Positions 8,897 through 18,364 of a stretch of 64,000 nucleotides of DNA are shown one piece after another. This DNA comes from Azorhizobium oxalatiphilum (lineage in GTDB: Bacteria; Pseudomonadota; Alphaproteobacteria; Rhizobiales; Xanthobacteraceae). Every line of letters starts with the position of its first letter. The stretch's first letter is position 1. Under the pieces are notes generated by a model, which made no database searches, was not told where the DNA came from, and worked only from the letters and a program-made list of their open reading frames with translations. The stretch lies in contig NZ_BMCT01000009.1 of NCBI RefSeq assembly GCF_014635325.1, positions 124,001-188,000 on the forward strand, given 5' to 3'. The position numbers and the translations under genes were made by a program.

Positions 8897-8998
8897 GGGC
8901 AGGAACCTCGGCAAGATACTTGGGCAGGACACGAACGGCCCGAAGCGGGCACGGAAACGATCCTCGCGAGCATCATGCGCCGCGAGGATGTTCGCACA

Positions 8999-9637
8999 TC
9001 AGGGATAGAGGCGGGTCCGGTCCCAGCCGGCATCCTGCGTGCTCCGCTTGAACACGATGCGGTCGTGCAGGCGGAACGGGCGATCGTGCCAGAATTCGAT
9101 CTGCACGGGCAGGATGCGGAAGCCGGTCCAGTGCGGCGGGCGCGGCACCGTGCTGACGGCATATCGCGCGGTGGTGGTGGCGACTGCCGCCTCCAGCGCG
9201 AAGCGGCCTTCCAGCGGGCGGGACTGCTGGCTCGCCCAGGCGCCGATCTGCGACAGGCGCGGGCGGGTGGCGAAGTAGGCGTCTGCCTCGGCGTCGGTCA
9301 CGCGCTCCACCGGGCCGCGCACGCGCACCTGACGGCGCAGGCTCTTCCAGTGGAAAACGAGGGCGGCCTTCGGATTGACCGCCAGTTCCAGGCCCTTGTT
9401 GCTTTCGGTGTTGGTGAAGAAAACGAAACCACGTTCGTCGAGGCCGTTCATCAGCACCATGCGCGCGTCCGGCAGGCCATCGGCATCGACGGTGGCGAGT
9501 GTCATCGCATGCGGATCGTTCGGTTCCGACTTCTTCGCGTCTTCCAGCCATTCGGAAAACAGCCGGAAAGGCTCGGCTGCGGCGGTGAAATCACCAGACG
9601 TTAAGGGGTTCTGGGTTTCCATCGTTTCATCGGACAT
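8999..9637 (-). CDS. pdxH: Pyridoxamine 5'-phosphate oxidase
   Basis: The 212-residue enzyme oxidises pyridoxine or pyridoxamine 5'-phosphate to pyridoxal 5'-phosphate using FMN and oxygen. It matches the family in length and in motifs: [21 protein letters not shown] near the N-terminus, [30 protein letters not shown], and the C-terminal RLYP ending. SRLY-type tails and [14 protein letters not shown] are typical. Start at 9637 gives MSDETME; METQ at 9622 is possible. It overlaps by two bases the most upstream possible start of the divergent lipoprotein gene. Confidence 0.95.
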   Translation of the reverse strand: MSDETMETQNPLTSGDFTAAAEPFRLFSEWLEDAKKSEPNDPHAMTLATVDADGLPDARMVLMNGLDERGFVFFTNTESNKGLELAVNPKAALVFHWKSLRRQVRVRGPVERVTDAEADAYFATRPRLSQIGAWASQQSRPLEGRFALEAAVATTTARYAVSTVPRPPHWTGFRILPVQIEFWHDRPFRLHDRIVFKRSTQDAGWDRTRLYP

Positions 9638-10160
9638 GACAGGAGCCAATCGCGTGTCGCCGCATTCGGAACTGGTACGGCGCGGGCAGGACATCAAGCG
9701 CCCATATAGGCCTAATGCGGGCGCTCTGCCAGCGGTGCGTGTCATGCTGACGACCGGCGTTCTGTCGCTGGCCGTCGCCGGCTGCGGATCGCTGGGCCTG
9801 CGCGACGACGACACGCTGATCACCGGCTCCATCAAGCCTCAGCCGGTCTCGCTCACGGTTCCCGTGCCCCACGGAGCACCGCCCGAAGGCATCGCCGCCG
9901 CTGACTGGGCGCAGGCTAAACTCGCGCTCGATACCGCGCTGGATAGCAAAGAAACCGCCCCCAGCATTCCATGGGAAAATCGAGAGACCGGCGCACGCGG
10001 TACGGCAACCCCCGTCGGCGGCCTCAAGGACAACAAGTGCCGCGACTTCCGCATCGGCGTCGTGGATGCCAAGGGCGAACACTGGGCGCAGGGCGAAGCG
10101 TGCCGGGACGGGAAGGGGGGCACCACGCTCTCCGGTGTGCGCCTTCTGGGGCAGGCCTGA
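9636..10160 (+). CDS. RT0821/Lpp0805-type surface lipoprotein
   Basis: The product has a hydrophobic segment ending VLSLAVAGC, a good lipobox, then a soluble domain with two cysteines (CRDFRI and EACRDG) ending in a short beta-rich region typical of this outer-membrane surface antigen family. From 9636 it is 174 residues, with a 36-residue leader before the hydrophobic segment. A shorter GTG at 9735 or ATG at 9744 would give a more normal lipoprotein signal, so the start is uncertain. Its role is unknown. It is divergent from pdxH. Confidence 0.7.
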   Translation: MTGANRVSPHSELVRRGQDIKRPYRPNAGALPAVRVMLTTGVLSLAVAGCGSLGLRDDDTLITGSIKPQPVSLTVPVPHGAPPEGIAAADWAQAKLALDTALDSKETAPSIPWENRETGARGTATPVGGLKDNKCRDFRIGVVDAKGEHWAQGEACRDGKGGTTLSGVRLLGQA

Positions 10161-10442
10161 TCAGCCGCGTCTCTGGGGCCGGCGATGCTGGCGCAAGCCT
10201 CACATGACACCTTTCAGGCTTGACGTACGTGGCAATCGGCAGGCTAGCCTGCATGAAGGCTTGCAGGTCCGGCAGGCGGCTGTGGGATTGGCGGGATCCC
10301 GGTGCCGTGATGTGGGGCCGTGCGCGGGACGGCATGCGCGGAAATTGGGGAGGGCTTGAGTTCTCCCGTTGCAATCGGGCAACATCGCACCACATGAAAG
10401 GCGCGGCCGGCCGATGAGCGCTGGCCCCGAGGTAATTTGCCC

Positions 10443-11423
10443 ATGCGGGACCCCTACGACATCCTCGGCGTCGCAAGGAGCGCCGATGAAGCCGAGATCA
10501 AGCGCGCCTTCCGGCGTCTGGCCAAGAAGCTGCATCCGGACGCCAACACGTCCGATCCCAAGGCCCAGGACAAGTTCGCGGAACTGAACGCGGCCTACGA
10601 GATCCTGTCCGACAAGGACAAGCGTGGCCAGTTCGACCGCGGCGAGATCGATGGCGACGGGAAGCCGCGCGCGCCGGACTATAGCGGTTTCGGCGGCGCC
10701 GGCACGCGGCGTCCGCGTGGCTTCAGCGGCTTCGATGGCGACACCATTTTCGAGAGCTTCACCTTTGGCCCTGAGGGCCAGAGCGGCTACACCCGTCGTG
10801 GCGGACGCCCCGGTGCGGGCGGTGGTGCCGGCGGTGGGGCGTTTGACGACATTGGTGACATCTTCGGCTTTGGCCGGCAGCAGCGGTCTGCTGGCGGCGG
10901 CTTCTCGCCCAAACCGGGTGAGAATGTGGAGCTGACCCTCCCCATCGAGCTGGAAGATGCGGTTCAGGGCGCCAACAAGCGTGTGACCTTGCCTTCGGGC
11001 AAGCAACTCGATCTCAAGGTCGCGCCCGGCACGCTGGACGGCCATCGCATGCGCCTGAAAGGGCAGGGCGATCAGAGCTTCGAAGGAGGGGTGGCAGGCG
11101 ATGCCTTCGTCACCATCTCCTATGCGCCTCACGCCAAGTTCCGCCGCGAGGGCGACGATTTGCGCTCCGAGCTGATGCTGCCGCTTGAGGATGCCACCCT
11201 CGGCGCCAAGGTGCGCGTGCCGACGCTTTCCGGTGCGGTGGAGCTGAATATCCCGGCCTGGACGTCGGGCGGGCGCACCTTCCGCCTGCGCGGCAAGGGC
11301 CTGCCCAAGGCGGGTGGCGGTGCCGGCGATCTGCTTGTGACCACCAATATCGCGCTGCCCGAGCCAAAGGATGCGGATCTCGAGGCGCTCATGCGCAAGC
11401 GGCGGGATGGCAAGGCGTCCTGA
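10443..11423 (+). CDS. DnaJ-like co-chaperone (CbpA type, no zinc finger)
   Basis: The 326-residue protein starts MRDPYDILGV, a J domain with HPD at about residue 32 (KKLHPDANT), followed by a glycine- and phenylalanine-rich linker (100-150) and two C-terminal substrate-binding beta domains. The CxxCxGxG zinc fingers of DnaJ are absent, which makes it CbpA-like. It would recruit DnaK through HPD. ATG 10443 has GAGGT about 9 bases upstream; the in-frame TTG at 10437 is less likely. The gene appears to stand alone, followed by a strong terminator. Confidence 0.92.
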   Translation: MRDPYDILGVARSADEAEIKRAFRRLAKKLHPDANTSDPKAQDKFAELNAAYEILSDKDKRGQFDRGEIDGDGKPRAPDYSGFGGAGTRRPRGFSGFDGDTIFESFTFGPEGQSGYTRRGGRPGAGGGAGGGAFDDIGDIFGFGRQQRSAGGGFSPKPGENVELTLPIELEDAVQGANKRVTLPSGKQLDLKVAPGTLDGHRMRLKGQGDQSFEGGVAGDAFVTISYAPHAKFRREGDDLRSELMLPLEDATLGAKVRVPTLSGAVELNIPAWTSGGRTFRLRGKGLPKAGGGAGDLLVTTNIALPEPKDADLEALMRKRRDGKAS

Positions 11424-11491
11424 GGCGCCGCCATCTGTCCACGCCCTGTCAGGGGCCTCGCGATTTTGCGTTTGGATAGCTCAGTGACAAC

Positions 11492-11528
11492 AAAAAAAGG
11501 CCCCGCCGAAATCGGCGGGGCCTTTTTT
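11492..11528. terminator. Bidirectional rho-independent terminator
   Basis: A GC stem (GGCCCCGCCGA with TCGGCGGGGCC) with a two-base loop is flanked by seven A on the left and seven T on the right. It serves both the DnaJ-like gene from the left and ctrA from the right, whose stop lies 32 bases away. Confidence 0.92.
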
Positions 11529-11560
11529 GTGCGCGCCGCTGGTGGCGACGCGATCCCGGA

Positions 11561-12262
11561 TCAGACGGCGATCTTCTCCACCGCGCCGTTGGGCTCGCGC
11601 AGCACATAGCCGCGACCCCATACGGTCTCGATGTAGTTCTTGCCGGCGGACGCATTGGCCAGCTTCTTGCGGAGCTTGCAGATGAAGACGTCGATGATCT
11701 TCAGCTCAGGCTCGTCCATGCCGCCATAGAGATGGTTGAGGAACATCTCCTTGGTGAGGGTGGTGCCCTTGCGCAGGGAAAGGAGCTCCAGCATCTGGTA
11801 CTCCTTGCCCGTCAGATGCACCCGCGAACCCTCGACCTCGACGGTCTTGGTGTCGAGATTGACCAGCAGGTCGCCGGTCTGGATCACCGACTGGGCATGA
11901 CCCTTGGAGCGCCGCACGATGGCGTGGATGCGCGCTACCATCTCGTCCTTATGGAAGGGCTTGGTGAGATAGTCATCGGCGCCGAAGCCGAAGCCTTTCA
12001 CCTTGTCCTCGGTATTGGCGAGACCCGACAGGATGAGGATCGGCGTCTTGACCTTGGCGAGGCGCAGCGAGCGCAGCACCTCGAAGCCGGACATGTCCGG
12101 CAGGTTCAGGTCGAGAAGAATGATGTCGTACTCGTAGACCTTGCCGAGGTCGACGCCTTCTTCACCGAGATCCGTCGTGTAGACGTTGAAACTTTCGGAC
12201 TTAAGCATCAGCTCGATGCTTTGTGCGGTCGCACTGTCGTCCTCGATGAGCAAGACGCGCAT
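11561..12262 (-). CDS. ctrA: Cell cycle response regulator CtrA
   Basis: The 233-residue OmpR-type regulator has a receiver domain with phosphorylation Asp51 ([12 protein letters not shown]) and Lys104 in LTKPF, plus a winged-helix DNA-binding domain ending in GRGYVLREP. The conserved [11 protein letters not shown] segment is CtrA-like. In alphaproteobacteria CtrA~P binds TTAA-N7-TTAA to control division, flagellar genes and DNA methylation. The divergent neighbour fliJ is a usual flagellar partner. The upstream region carries four GANTC sites, consistent with CcrM/GcrA control. Confidence 0.97.
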   Translation of the reverse strand: MRVLLIEDDSATAQSIELMLKSESFNVYTTDLGEEGVDLGKVYEYDIILLDLNLPDMSGFEVLRSLRLAKVKTPILILSGLANTEDKVKGFGFGADDYLTKPFHKDEMVARIHAIVRRSKGHAQSVIQTGDLLVNLDTKTVEVEGSRVHLTGKEYQMLELLSLRKGTTLTKEMFLNHLYGGMDEPELKIIDVFICKLRKKLANASAGKNYIETVWGRGYVLREPNGAVEKIAV

Positions 12263-12712
12263 GGCAATCCCTTTCCTCGCAACAACCCGAATGGCGGGAT
12301 GCCGCCTTCCGTGTGCTCGGCCCGACGAGTGATTCGCATTTCGCGTGTAGAATCGTTAACCGAAACTGATTCGGCAGGACAAGAGTCCCGCCGAAAAACT
12401 TTGTGCATGATTGCGAAGACTGACTCCGCACCAGACACTCAAGTCGTTCGCATTAACCTACACCGTAGCAGCACACCATCGGACAAGCCTTTGGACACCG
12501 GAACTTCGCGTCGACGACGCGCATTCCGAACCGTGAGGTCATCATTAACGAAGGGGGTAAACGATTGGTTTCCACGCGATGGGTTGCGGCGATTTTCCCC
12601 ATTTCGGGGGCCCTGCGGTAACAAAACGACAACCGTATGTGGCCATTCTCCCTTGCGAAGTGGGCCGGATCACCGGTTCCAGCGTTCTCGCGTGCCTGGG
12701 AGTGTCGCGTTC
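12263..12712. promoter_or_regulatory. ctrA-fliJ divergent promoter region with GANTC cluster
   Basis: In this 450-base gap four GANTC sites lie within 96 bases (12331, 12350, 12368, 12422), 69-164 bases before ctrA. TTAACC motifs at 12356 and 12453 and TTAACG near 12545 resemble CtrA half-sites, but no clean TTAA-N7-TTAA was found. In Caulobacter GANTC methylation state controls the early ctrA promoter, so a similar role is inferred. No convincing ORF is present. Confidence 0.55.
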
Positions 12713-13105
12713 ATGAAATCCCGTGAGCCCCTGATCCGTGCCAAGAGGTTCAAGATCGAGGACGCCCGTCGTCGCCTCGCCCAGATCGACACCATGATCG
12801 GCGAATTCGACCGCATGGCGGCAGAACTGGAGAGAGACATCTCCGGCGAGGAGCAGCGCTCCGGCATCACCGATCCCAAGCACTTCGCCTATCCCCCGCT
12901 CGCCGCCTCCGCGCGCCAGCGCAAGGAGAACCTCGAGCGCTCCGCCGGAGAGCTGCGCGGTCAGCGTGCCGAGGCGCAGGCGGCGTTCGAGGAAGCGGAA
13001 GCAGAACTGGTGCTGGTGGAAGCCGCCGGAGAGCGCGAGCGCGCAACCGATGCCGAGCCGGTCGCCCGCGGCACTTGGCGGCAGGGCGAGCCAGCCCGGC
13101 TCTGA
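12713..13105 (+). CDS. fliJ: Flagellar export protein FliJ
   Basis: The 130-residue protein is almost all helix and highly charged, with MKSREPLIRAKRFKIEDARR at the start and long coiled-coil regions rich in Glu, Arg and Ala. This matches Hyphomicrobiales FliJ, which helps the flagellar type III ATPase FliI deliver export substrates. FliJ is about 140 residues in most species. The long frame open upstream is antisense to ctrA; ATG 12713 with GGGAG upstream is the real start. No other flagellar gene is in the window, so the operon has been split or lies elsewhere. Confidence 0.8.
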   Translation: MKSREPLIRAKRFKIEDARRRLAQIDTMIGEFDRMAAELERDISGEEQRSGITDPKHFAYPPLAASARQRKENLERSAGELRGQRAEAQAAFEEAEAELVLVEAAGERERATDAEPVARGTWRQGEPARL

Positions 13106-13294
13106 GCGTTTCTGCCGCAGGCATGGCCCATTCTGGGCCTGGGGCTGCGAGAGGCGACAAGAGGCGGCTGCTCGATTAGCCTTTCCTAAAAGCTGACGCG
13201 CGGCGCCGGCTTCCTTCGATCCGCCCTACCGGCCGCCGCGCGCCGGCAGCGCCTCCCCGGCAGGCCGCGCCGCGGCAGCAGGAGATCCTCCGCA

Positions 13295-13867
13295 ATGGGA
13301 GCAGTTGCCCGTCATGGGACTGGAACGGCCGTGACGCGCTCGGAACGCCTGAGACCCATCATCGCCGATGTCGCCGATCGGCGGCTCGATGCGATGGAGC
13401 GGCTCTATCAGCTTTCCAGCCCCAAGCTCTATGGCCTGTGCCTGCGCATCCTGCGTCGGCCGGAACTGGCCAAGTCGGCGCTCAAAACCGCCTATCTGAA
13501 GATCTGGAAGGGCGCCCGTACCCTGCCGGCCGATCTCGATCCGCTTTACTGGATGGTGTGTATCGTGCGCGAGAGCGCGCTCGAGACCGCACGCACGAAT
13601 GAGGATGCGGGCGAGTCATGGGAGCCGTTCGAGGTGGAGGAGCCTGCCGAGGATCCCTTGGCCGAAGGCACCCATTCGGACCAGCTGAAGCGCCTTCTGG
13701 CCTGCCTCGGAACCCTGTCCGAGGAGCGTCGGCGCATGGTGCTGCTGGCTTTCTATGACGGCTGGAGCCGCGAGGCGCTGTCCGTCTATTTCGACGCGCC
13801 CATGCACACGGTCAACACATGGCTGAAGCGCAGCGTGGCCGAGATCGACGAGCAGCTCTCCAAATGA
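13295..13867 (+). CDS. ECF-type RNA polymerase sigma factor
   Basis: The 190-residue protein contains a sigma-70 region 2 (LYQLSSPKLYGLCLRILRR and AYLKIWKGARTLP) and a region 4 helix-turn-helix (LSEERRRMVLLAFYDGWS and MHTVNTWLKRSVAEI). Region 2 is not very conserved, as is common in ECF factors. It overlaps by four bases (ATGA) the gene for a membrane anti-sigma factor, so the two are co-translated. The sigma and anti-sigma probably form a stress-response switch. The inducing signal is unknown. Confidence 0.85.
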   Translation: MGAVARHGTGTAVTRSERLRPIIADVADRRLDAMERLYQLSSPKLYGLCLRILRRPELAKSALKTAYLKIWKGARTLPADLDPLYWMVCIVRESALETARTNEDAGESWEPFEVEEPAEDPLAEGTHSDQLKRLLACLGTLSEERRRMVLLAFYDGWSREALSVYFDAPMHTVNTWLKRSVAEIDEQLSK

Positions 13868-14670
13868 CCGTCAATGACGACGACCGCCAGTTCGTTGCGG
13901 AATATGTTCTCGGGACGCTGCCCGCCGCCCTGCGGCTGATGACGCGGACCCGCATCTCGGATGAACCGGACATTGCCGACGTTGCGCGCATGTGGGAGCG
14001 CCGTCTGGCGCCGTTGCACGAACTGGCCGTGCCCATCGCGCCGCCCGCGGATCTGTGGGCCGACATCGCCGTTTCCCTCATCCCCCCTCCCATTCCGCTG
14101 ACGCCGGAAGAGGAGGAAGAGATCAAGAAGGGCCTGCCGGCGCTTCAGGACGCATTCGCCGTGCCGAACAAGGCTGAGGCGGGCGACAACGAGCCGGTGC
14201 TGGCCGAGCCCCTGGGCGACATGGCGCCCGGCGTACAGGCGCGCCTGAAGAAATGGCGCTGGACGGCGATCCTGCTGGGCGTCGCTCTGGTGGGCGGCGG
14301 CAGCGTTTTCGCCTATCGCGAATGGGACCGTTACACCGATCTGCATTATTTCGCCTCGCTGCAGGCGGAACGCTCGGCGGCGGTGCTGGTGCGTGTCGGC
14401 GTGCGCGACGGCGACATTCTGGTGCGCCCCTTCCTCGATCCGGCACCCGCGGGTCAAACCTACCAGCTCTGGCTGGTACCGGACGGTCAGCCCGCCCGGT
14501 CGCTCGGCACCTTCTCCAGCGGTTTCACCGCGCGCTCCGACATCCTTCGCCGTCTCGGTCCCAAGGGTGCGGCCAAGGCCATGTTGCAGGTGACGCTGGA
14601 GCCGGGCAGTGGCAGCGATGTCGTGCCAACCGGCGAGGTGCTTTATTCCGGCCGGCTGCTGCCGGAATAA
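13864..14670 (+). CDS. Membrane anti-sigma factor (RskA-like)
   Basis: The 268-residue product has an N-terminal cytoplasmic domain (EYVLGTLPAALR near residue 10, an anti-sigma hallmark), an acidic linker, a transmembrane helix near residues 135-155 (WTAILLGVALVGGGSVFAY), and a periplasmic C-terminal domain with TYQLWLVPDGQPA, the RskA family signature. It lacks the zinc-binding HxxxCxxC motif of ZAS anti-sigmas. Its ATG overlaps the stop of the ECF sigma gene, so it likely binds that factor at the membrane. Confidence 0.85.
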   Translation: MTVNDDDRQFVAEYVLGTLPAALRLMTRTRISDEPDIADVARMWERRLAPLHELAVPIAPPADLWADIAVSLIPPPIPLTPEEEEEIKKGLPALQDAFAVPNKAEAGDNEPVLAEPLGDMAPGVQARLKKWRWTAILLGVALVGGGSVFAYREWDRYTDLHYFASLQAERSAAVLVRVGVRDGDILVRPFLDPAPAGQTYQLWLVPDGQPARSLGTFSSGFTARSDILRRLGPKGAAKAMLQVTLEPGSGSDVVPTGEVLYSGRLLPE

Positions 14671-14684
14671 ATACGCCGGCCGCT

Positions 14685-15911
14685 TCAGGCGCTCGGCTGG
14701 GGCAGGGGGGACGTGTCCGGACCGGCGGTGCCCGGCCCGATGTCCGGTTCTGCAATGGCCGGTGCCGGTTGGGCGCGGATGACGCGGTTGCGGCCGCCGT
14801 CCTTGGCGGCGTAAAGCGCATGATCCGCCGCATCGATGAGCGCGTGGATGGTATCGATCGTCCGATCCTGTGTGTCCCGACTGGCGAGGCCGATGGCGAC
14901 GGTGACGCCGATGGGCCGTCCGTCCAGCGTGGCCAGATCCTGCGCCACGCGCGCGCGCAGGCGTTCCGCCACGGCTGCCGCCGGATCGCTGCCGAGACTA
15001 CGCAGGACGATGCAGAATTCCTCGCCGCCATAGCGGCCGAGCAGATCGCCGGACCTGACTTCCTCGCGTGCGATTTGGGCGAAAAGCTGCAGCACCCGGT
15101 CGCCGGTGCGATGGCCGTAGCGGTCGTTCACGGACTTGAAGTGGTCAAGGTCGACCAGCAGCACCGACAAGGGCCGCTGCCGCGCGACCGCGTTGTTGAA
15201 CAGGCCCTCGCCCGCACGTAGCAGGGCACGGCGATTGGCAAGGCCGGTGAGTTCGTCGCAGGAGGCGAGGCGGTCGAGCACCATGAATATGGCGCCACTG
15301 TTGAGCCCCACCACGCAGAACAGGCCGATGGCGATGGCCAGAGCCAGATCCTGTGGGCCCACATGGGGAGCGGGGCTGTCGAGATTCACGAGCGCGCCGA
15401 TCAGGCGGGCGAGATGGAAGGCGCACAGGGTGGAGAGGAAGACCGAGGTCATCACCCGCGCGAAGGTGGAGGCGTTGCGGCGTAGCCGCACCAGACGCCA
15501 CGCGGCAGCCGCCAGCCATCCGCTGATGATGGCGCTGTAGAGGACGACGCGCGCATTCACATTGTCCTGCAACAGCAGGATGCTGAGCCCATAGGCGCCC
15601 ACCGCCAGGCCCACCACCAGGCTTCCGCTCCACGGCCAGTTCCGCTCGCGGTCGAAGGAGCGCATGCCCAGATAAATGGCACCAGCACCCAGCAGGAAGA
15701 AGGAACTGGCGAGCGGTGCCACCAGCGGACTGCGATAGCCATCATTCACAGTCGAAATCACGGCACCGGCGACGCACACCAGATCAGCTATGCCCCACAG
15801 CGCCAGGGGCATTTCCGTGCGCATCTGAAGCCACGCCACCAACTGCAGCACGCCCATGAGCGCGCCGATCGCAATGGCGATGAACATGATGGTGGCAAGA
15901 TCAAACGACAT
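14685..15911 (-). CDS. Membrane diguanylate cyclase (GGDEF)
   Basis: The 408-residue protein has six or seven hydrophobic segments within residues 5-212, then a GGDEF domain with active motif GGEEF at 295-299. An RSGD at 286-289, five residues before it, fits the inhibitory I-site. It therefore probably makes cyclic di-GMP from two GTP and is feedback-limited. The membrane part lacks any recognised sensor domain. Its start lies 35 bases from a perfect ACTTGT-GGCTT-ACAAGT palindrome. It converges on the anti-sigma gene. Confidence 0.92.
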   Translation of the reverse strand: MSFDLATIMFIAIAIGALMGVLQLVAWLQMRTEMPLALWGIADLVCVAGAVISTVNDGYRSPLVAPLASSFFLLGAGAIYLGMRSFDRERNWPWSGSLVVGLAVGAYGLSILLLQDNVNARVVLYSAIISGWLAAAAWRLVRLRRNASTFARVMTSVFLSTLCAFHLARLIGALVNLDSPAPHVGPQDLALAIAIGLFCVVGLNSGAIFMVLDRLASCDELTGLANRRALLRAGEGLFNNAVARQRPLSVLLVDLDHFKSVNDRYGHRTGDRVLQLFAQIAREEVRSGDLLGRYGGEEFCIVLRSLGSDPAAAVAERLRARVAQDLATLDGRPIGVTVAIGLASRDTQDRTIDTIHALIDAADHALYAAKDGGRNRVIRAQPAPAIAEPDIGPGTAGPDTSPLPQPSA

Positions 15912-16124
15912 ATCAAATGTTAGATGGTATCATTATCGTGAATGAACTTGTGGCTTACAAGTCAGGGTGGCACCCGCAAGCCATATATATCAGAACAGCA
16001 TGAACCGGGCGTATCGGGCGGTGGTCTGCGCATTTTTTTTCTTCGCGAAGAGGCGCATTTCAAGGCCGCTCATGCCGTGGCATAAGGCGCGTCACTTGCA
16101 GGAAGGGGAGGGACGTCGGCTCTC
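15912..16124. promoter_or_regulatory. AT-rich promoter region with palindrome
   Basis: Between the divergent diguanylate cyclase and ABC ATPase genes is a more AT-rich stretch. It contains the perfect inverted repeat ACTTGT-N5-ACAAGT at 15946-15962, a direct repeat GCGCATTT (16028 and 16053) and a self-complementary CTTCGCGAAG near 16041. The palindrome has the size of a dimeric repressor site. No regulator can be assigned. Confidence 0.35.
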
Positions 16125-17222
16125 ATGACCGTTGCCGTCGCCATTGAACAGGCCGTCAAGCAATTCGGGCCGCATCGCGCGCTCGCGGGCATCTCGCTCA
16201 ACGTGGAGCCGGGGGAGCTCGTGGCGCTGCTCGGCCCCTCGGGGTCCGGCAAAACCACCCTGCTGCGCATCATCGCCGGCCTCGAAACCCTCGACAGCGG
16301 GCAGGTGATGCTGGGTGGCGTCGATGCCTCTCAGGTGCCGGTGCGGCGCCGGGGCATTGGCTTCGTGTTCCAGCAATATGCTCTGTTCCGCCACATGAGC
16401 GTGGCCGACAACATCGCCTATGGACTGCGCTCCCGTCCCCGCGCCACCCGCCCGCCGGAGGCCGTCATCCGCGCCCGTGTGGCGGATCTGCTCGGTCTCG
16501 TGCAACTGGAGGGGTATGGCGGCCGCTTCCCGGCGCAGTTGTCCGGCGGCCAGCGCCAGCGCGTGGCGCTCGCACGGGCGCTCGCCATCGAGCCCAAGGT
16601 GTTGCTGCTGGACGAGCCCTTCGGCGCGCTCGATGCGCTGGTGCGCAAGGAGCTGCGGGCCTGGCTGCGTGAACTGCACGACAAGACCGGCCACACCACC
16701 CTGTTCGTGACCCATGATCAGGACGAGGCGCTGGAATTGGCCGACCGCGTGGTGGTGATGAGCGAGGGGCGCATCGAACAGGTGGGCACACCCGACGACG
16801 TCTATGACCGCCCGGCAACCCCCCACGTGTTCGGCTTCATGGGCGAATCCAGCCGCCTCGACGTGGCGGTGACGGACGGCAAGGTGGCGGTGGCCGGCGC
16901 TGAAGTGGCAAGCCCGCTGGTGCCCGTGGTCGACGGGCCGGGCCTGCTGTTCGTACGCCCGCAGGATGTGGGCATCGCCATGCCCGGCACGCCCGGCCTC
17001 GACGGGGTTGTGAAAGCCTTCCGCCGACATGGCGCCATCCGCCGTCTCACGGTGGATGTGGCGGGCGGGCAGGTGGAGGCGGACATTTCCCCCGCCATCA
17101 CCGCACCGCTCGGCACGAAGGTGGCCGTGCGCTTTGATCGCGCCCGGCTGTTTCCGGCCGCAGGGGGCGGCATTGACTGCCGCGCGCCCGCCGCGCATCA
17201 GAGCGGAGAATATGCCATCTGA
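16125..17222 (+). CDS. CysA-like sulfate/molybdate-type ABC transporter ATP-binding protein
   Basis: The 365-residue ATPase shows Walker A ([10 protein letters not shown]), the Q-loop FVFQQYALF, the ABC signature LSGGQRQRV, Walker B with [11 protein letters not shown], and the switch histidine in FVTHDQDEA. After residue 235 a C-terminal regulatory beta-domain follows, as in CysA/MalK-type ATPases. FGALD and GFMGESS resemble CysA. No permease or binding-protein gene is adjacent, so it must pair with components encoded elsewhere. Substrate sulfate is likely but unproven. Confidence 0.85.
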   Translation: MTVAVAIEQAVKQFGPHRALAGISLNVEPGELVALLGPSGSGKTTLLRIIAGLETLDSGQVMLGGVDASQVPVRRRGIGFVFQQYALFRHMSVADNIAYGLRSRPRATRPPEAVIRARVADLLGLVQLEGYGGRFPAQLSGGQRQRVALARALAIEPKVLLLDEPFGALDALVRKELRAWLRELHDKTGHTTLFVTHDQDEALELADRVVVMSEGRIEQVGTPDDVYDRPATPHVFGFMGESSRLDVAVTDGKVAVAGAEVASPLVPVVDGPGLLFVRPQDVGIAMPGTPGLDGVVKAFRRHGAIRRLTVDVAGGQVEADISPAITAPLGTKVAVRFDRARLFPAAGGGIDCRAPAAHQSGEYAI

Positions 17223-17271
17223 GCGGGGATGATCCCCGCCGGTTCCGGCCATGCAGCAGGATGGAGCGTTG

Positions 17272-18252
17272 ATGACAGACCCTCTGGCGCCCCGCCCTGT
17301 AGACCGCGCGCTTGATCCGGGCTTTCGCCATGGCCAGTCCATGGAGCCGAACTATTCCGGCGCCTCCTCCTTCCTGCGCCGCCGCTACGCGAAGGACGGC
17401 GGCGGGGCCGAGGTGGTGGTGTGGGGCGTGCCGCTGGACGTCACGGTCTCCAACCGGCCGGGCACCCGTTTCGGGCCGCGCGCCATCCGCGCCGCCTCCA
17501 CCATTCTCGATGGCGATCCGCTCTACCCCTTCAACGCTGATCCTTTCGAGACGCTGGACGTGGCGGATGCGGGCGACTGCGTGTTCGACTACGGACTGCC
17601 CGCCGGCATTCCGGCCGCCATCGAGGCGCAGGCCGCCCGGCACTACGCCCGTGGCAGCCATCTGGTAACGCTGGGTGGCGACCATTTCCTCACCTATCCC
17701 ATCCTCAAGGCGCTGGTGGCGAAGCTCGGCGCGCCGGTGGCGCTGGTGCAGTTCGATGCCCATCAGGATACGTGGGACGATGACGGCACCCGCGTGGACC
17801 ATGGCACCATGATCACCCGCGCGGTGAAGGATGGGCTCATCCGCGTGGATCGCTCGGTGCAGGTGGGCATCCGCACCCACGCCCCACAGGACTACGGCAT
17901 CCGCATCATCGACGGCTTCGCTGCCGCCGACCTCGGGCCGAAGGGGCTCGCTGCGGCCATTTCCGAGCGGGTGGGAGACGCGCCGGCCTATGTGACCTTC
18001 GACATCGATGCGCTGGACCCAGCCTTCGCGCCGGGAACGGGGACGCCGGTGTGCGGCGGCCTCACCAGCCGGGAGGCGCTGGATACGCTGCGGCGTCTCG
18101 GCGGCCTGGACCTGAGGGGGTTCGACGTGGTGGAAGTCTCGCCGCCTTATGACCATGCGGAGATCACCGCGCTGGCCGGGGCATCGCTTGCGGCCTGCTA
18201 TCTGGGCGTCCTGGCGGGGCGCAAGGCGCAGGGCGCGGCCGTCTCGCTTTGA
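17272..18252 (+). CDS. speB: Agmatinase (ureohydrolase family)
   Basis: The 326-residue enzyme shows the binuclear manganese ligands of ureohydrolases: GGDHF, DAHQDTWDD, and DIDALDPAFAPGTG, plus EVSPPYDH. It would hydrolyse agmatine to putrescine and urea; proclavaminate or guanidinobutyrate hydrolase activity is hard to exclude. ATG 17272 is preferred, having GGATGGAG upstream, over the in-frame ATG at 17251. It follows the CysA-like ATPase by 49 bases on the same strand. A guanidine exporter gene is encoded at 34.4 kb, a loose guanidino link only. Confidence 0.85.
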   Translation: MTDPLAPRPVDRALDPGFRHGQSMEPNYSGASSFLRRRYAKDGGGAEVVVWGVPLDVTVSNRPGTRFGPRAIRAASTILDGDPLYPFNADPFETLDVADAGDCVFDYGLPAGIPAAIEAQAARHYARGSHLVTLGGDHFLTYPILKALVAKLGAPVALVQFDAHQDTWDDDGTRVDHGTMITRAVKDGLIRVDRSVQVGIRTHAPQDYGIRIIDGFAAADLGPKGLAAAISERVGDAPAYVTFDIDALDPAFAPGTGTPVCGGLTSREALDTLRRLGGLDLRGFDVVEVSPPYDHAEITALAGASLAACYLGVLAGRKAQGAAVSL

Positions 18253-18364
18253 CCTTTTGCCGTCGCAGGGTGGCGGAGTATTTTCGGCCGTCGGCTCGGC
18301 CTGATTGCACGCATGGTTTTTCAACGCGGCTTTTCGGGGGCTCAGCTCCGCCGCCGGGGATGGA

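Noticed and set aside
11471-11490. TAGCTCAGTG, like the D-arm of a tRNA
   Set aside because: No anticodon or T-arm can be folded around it; the next bases are the terminator stem.
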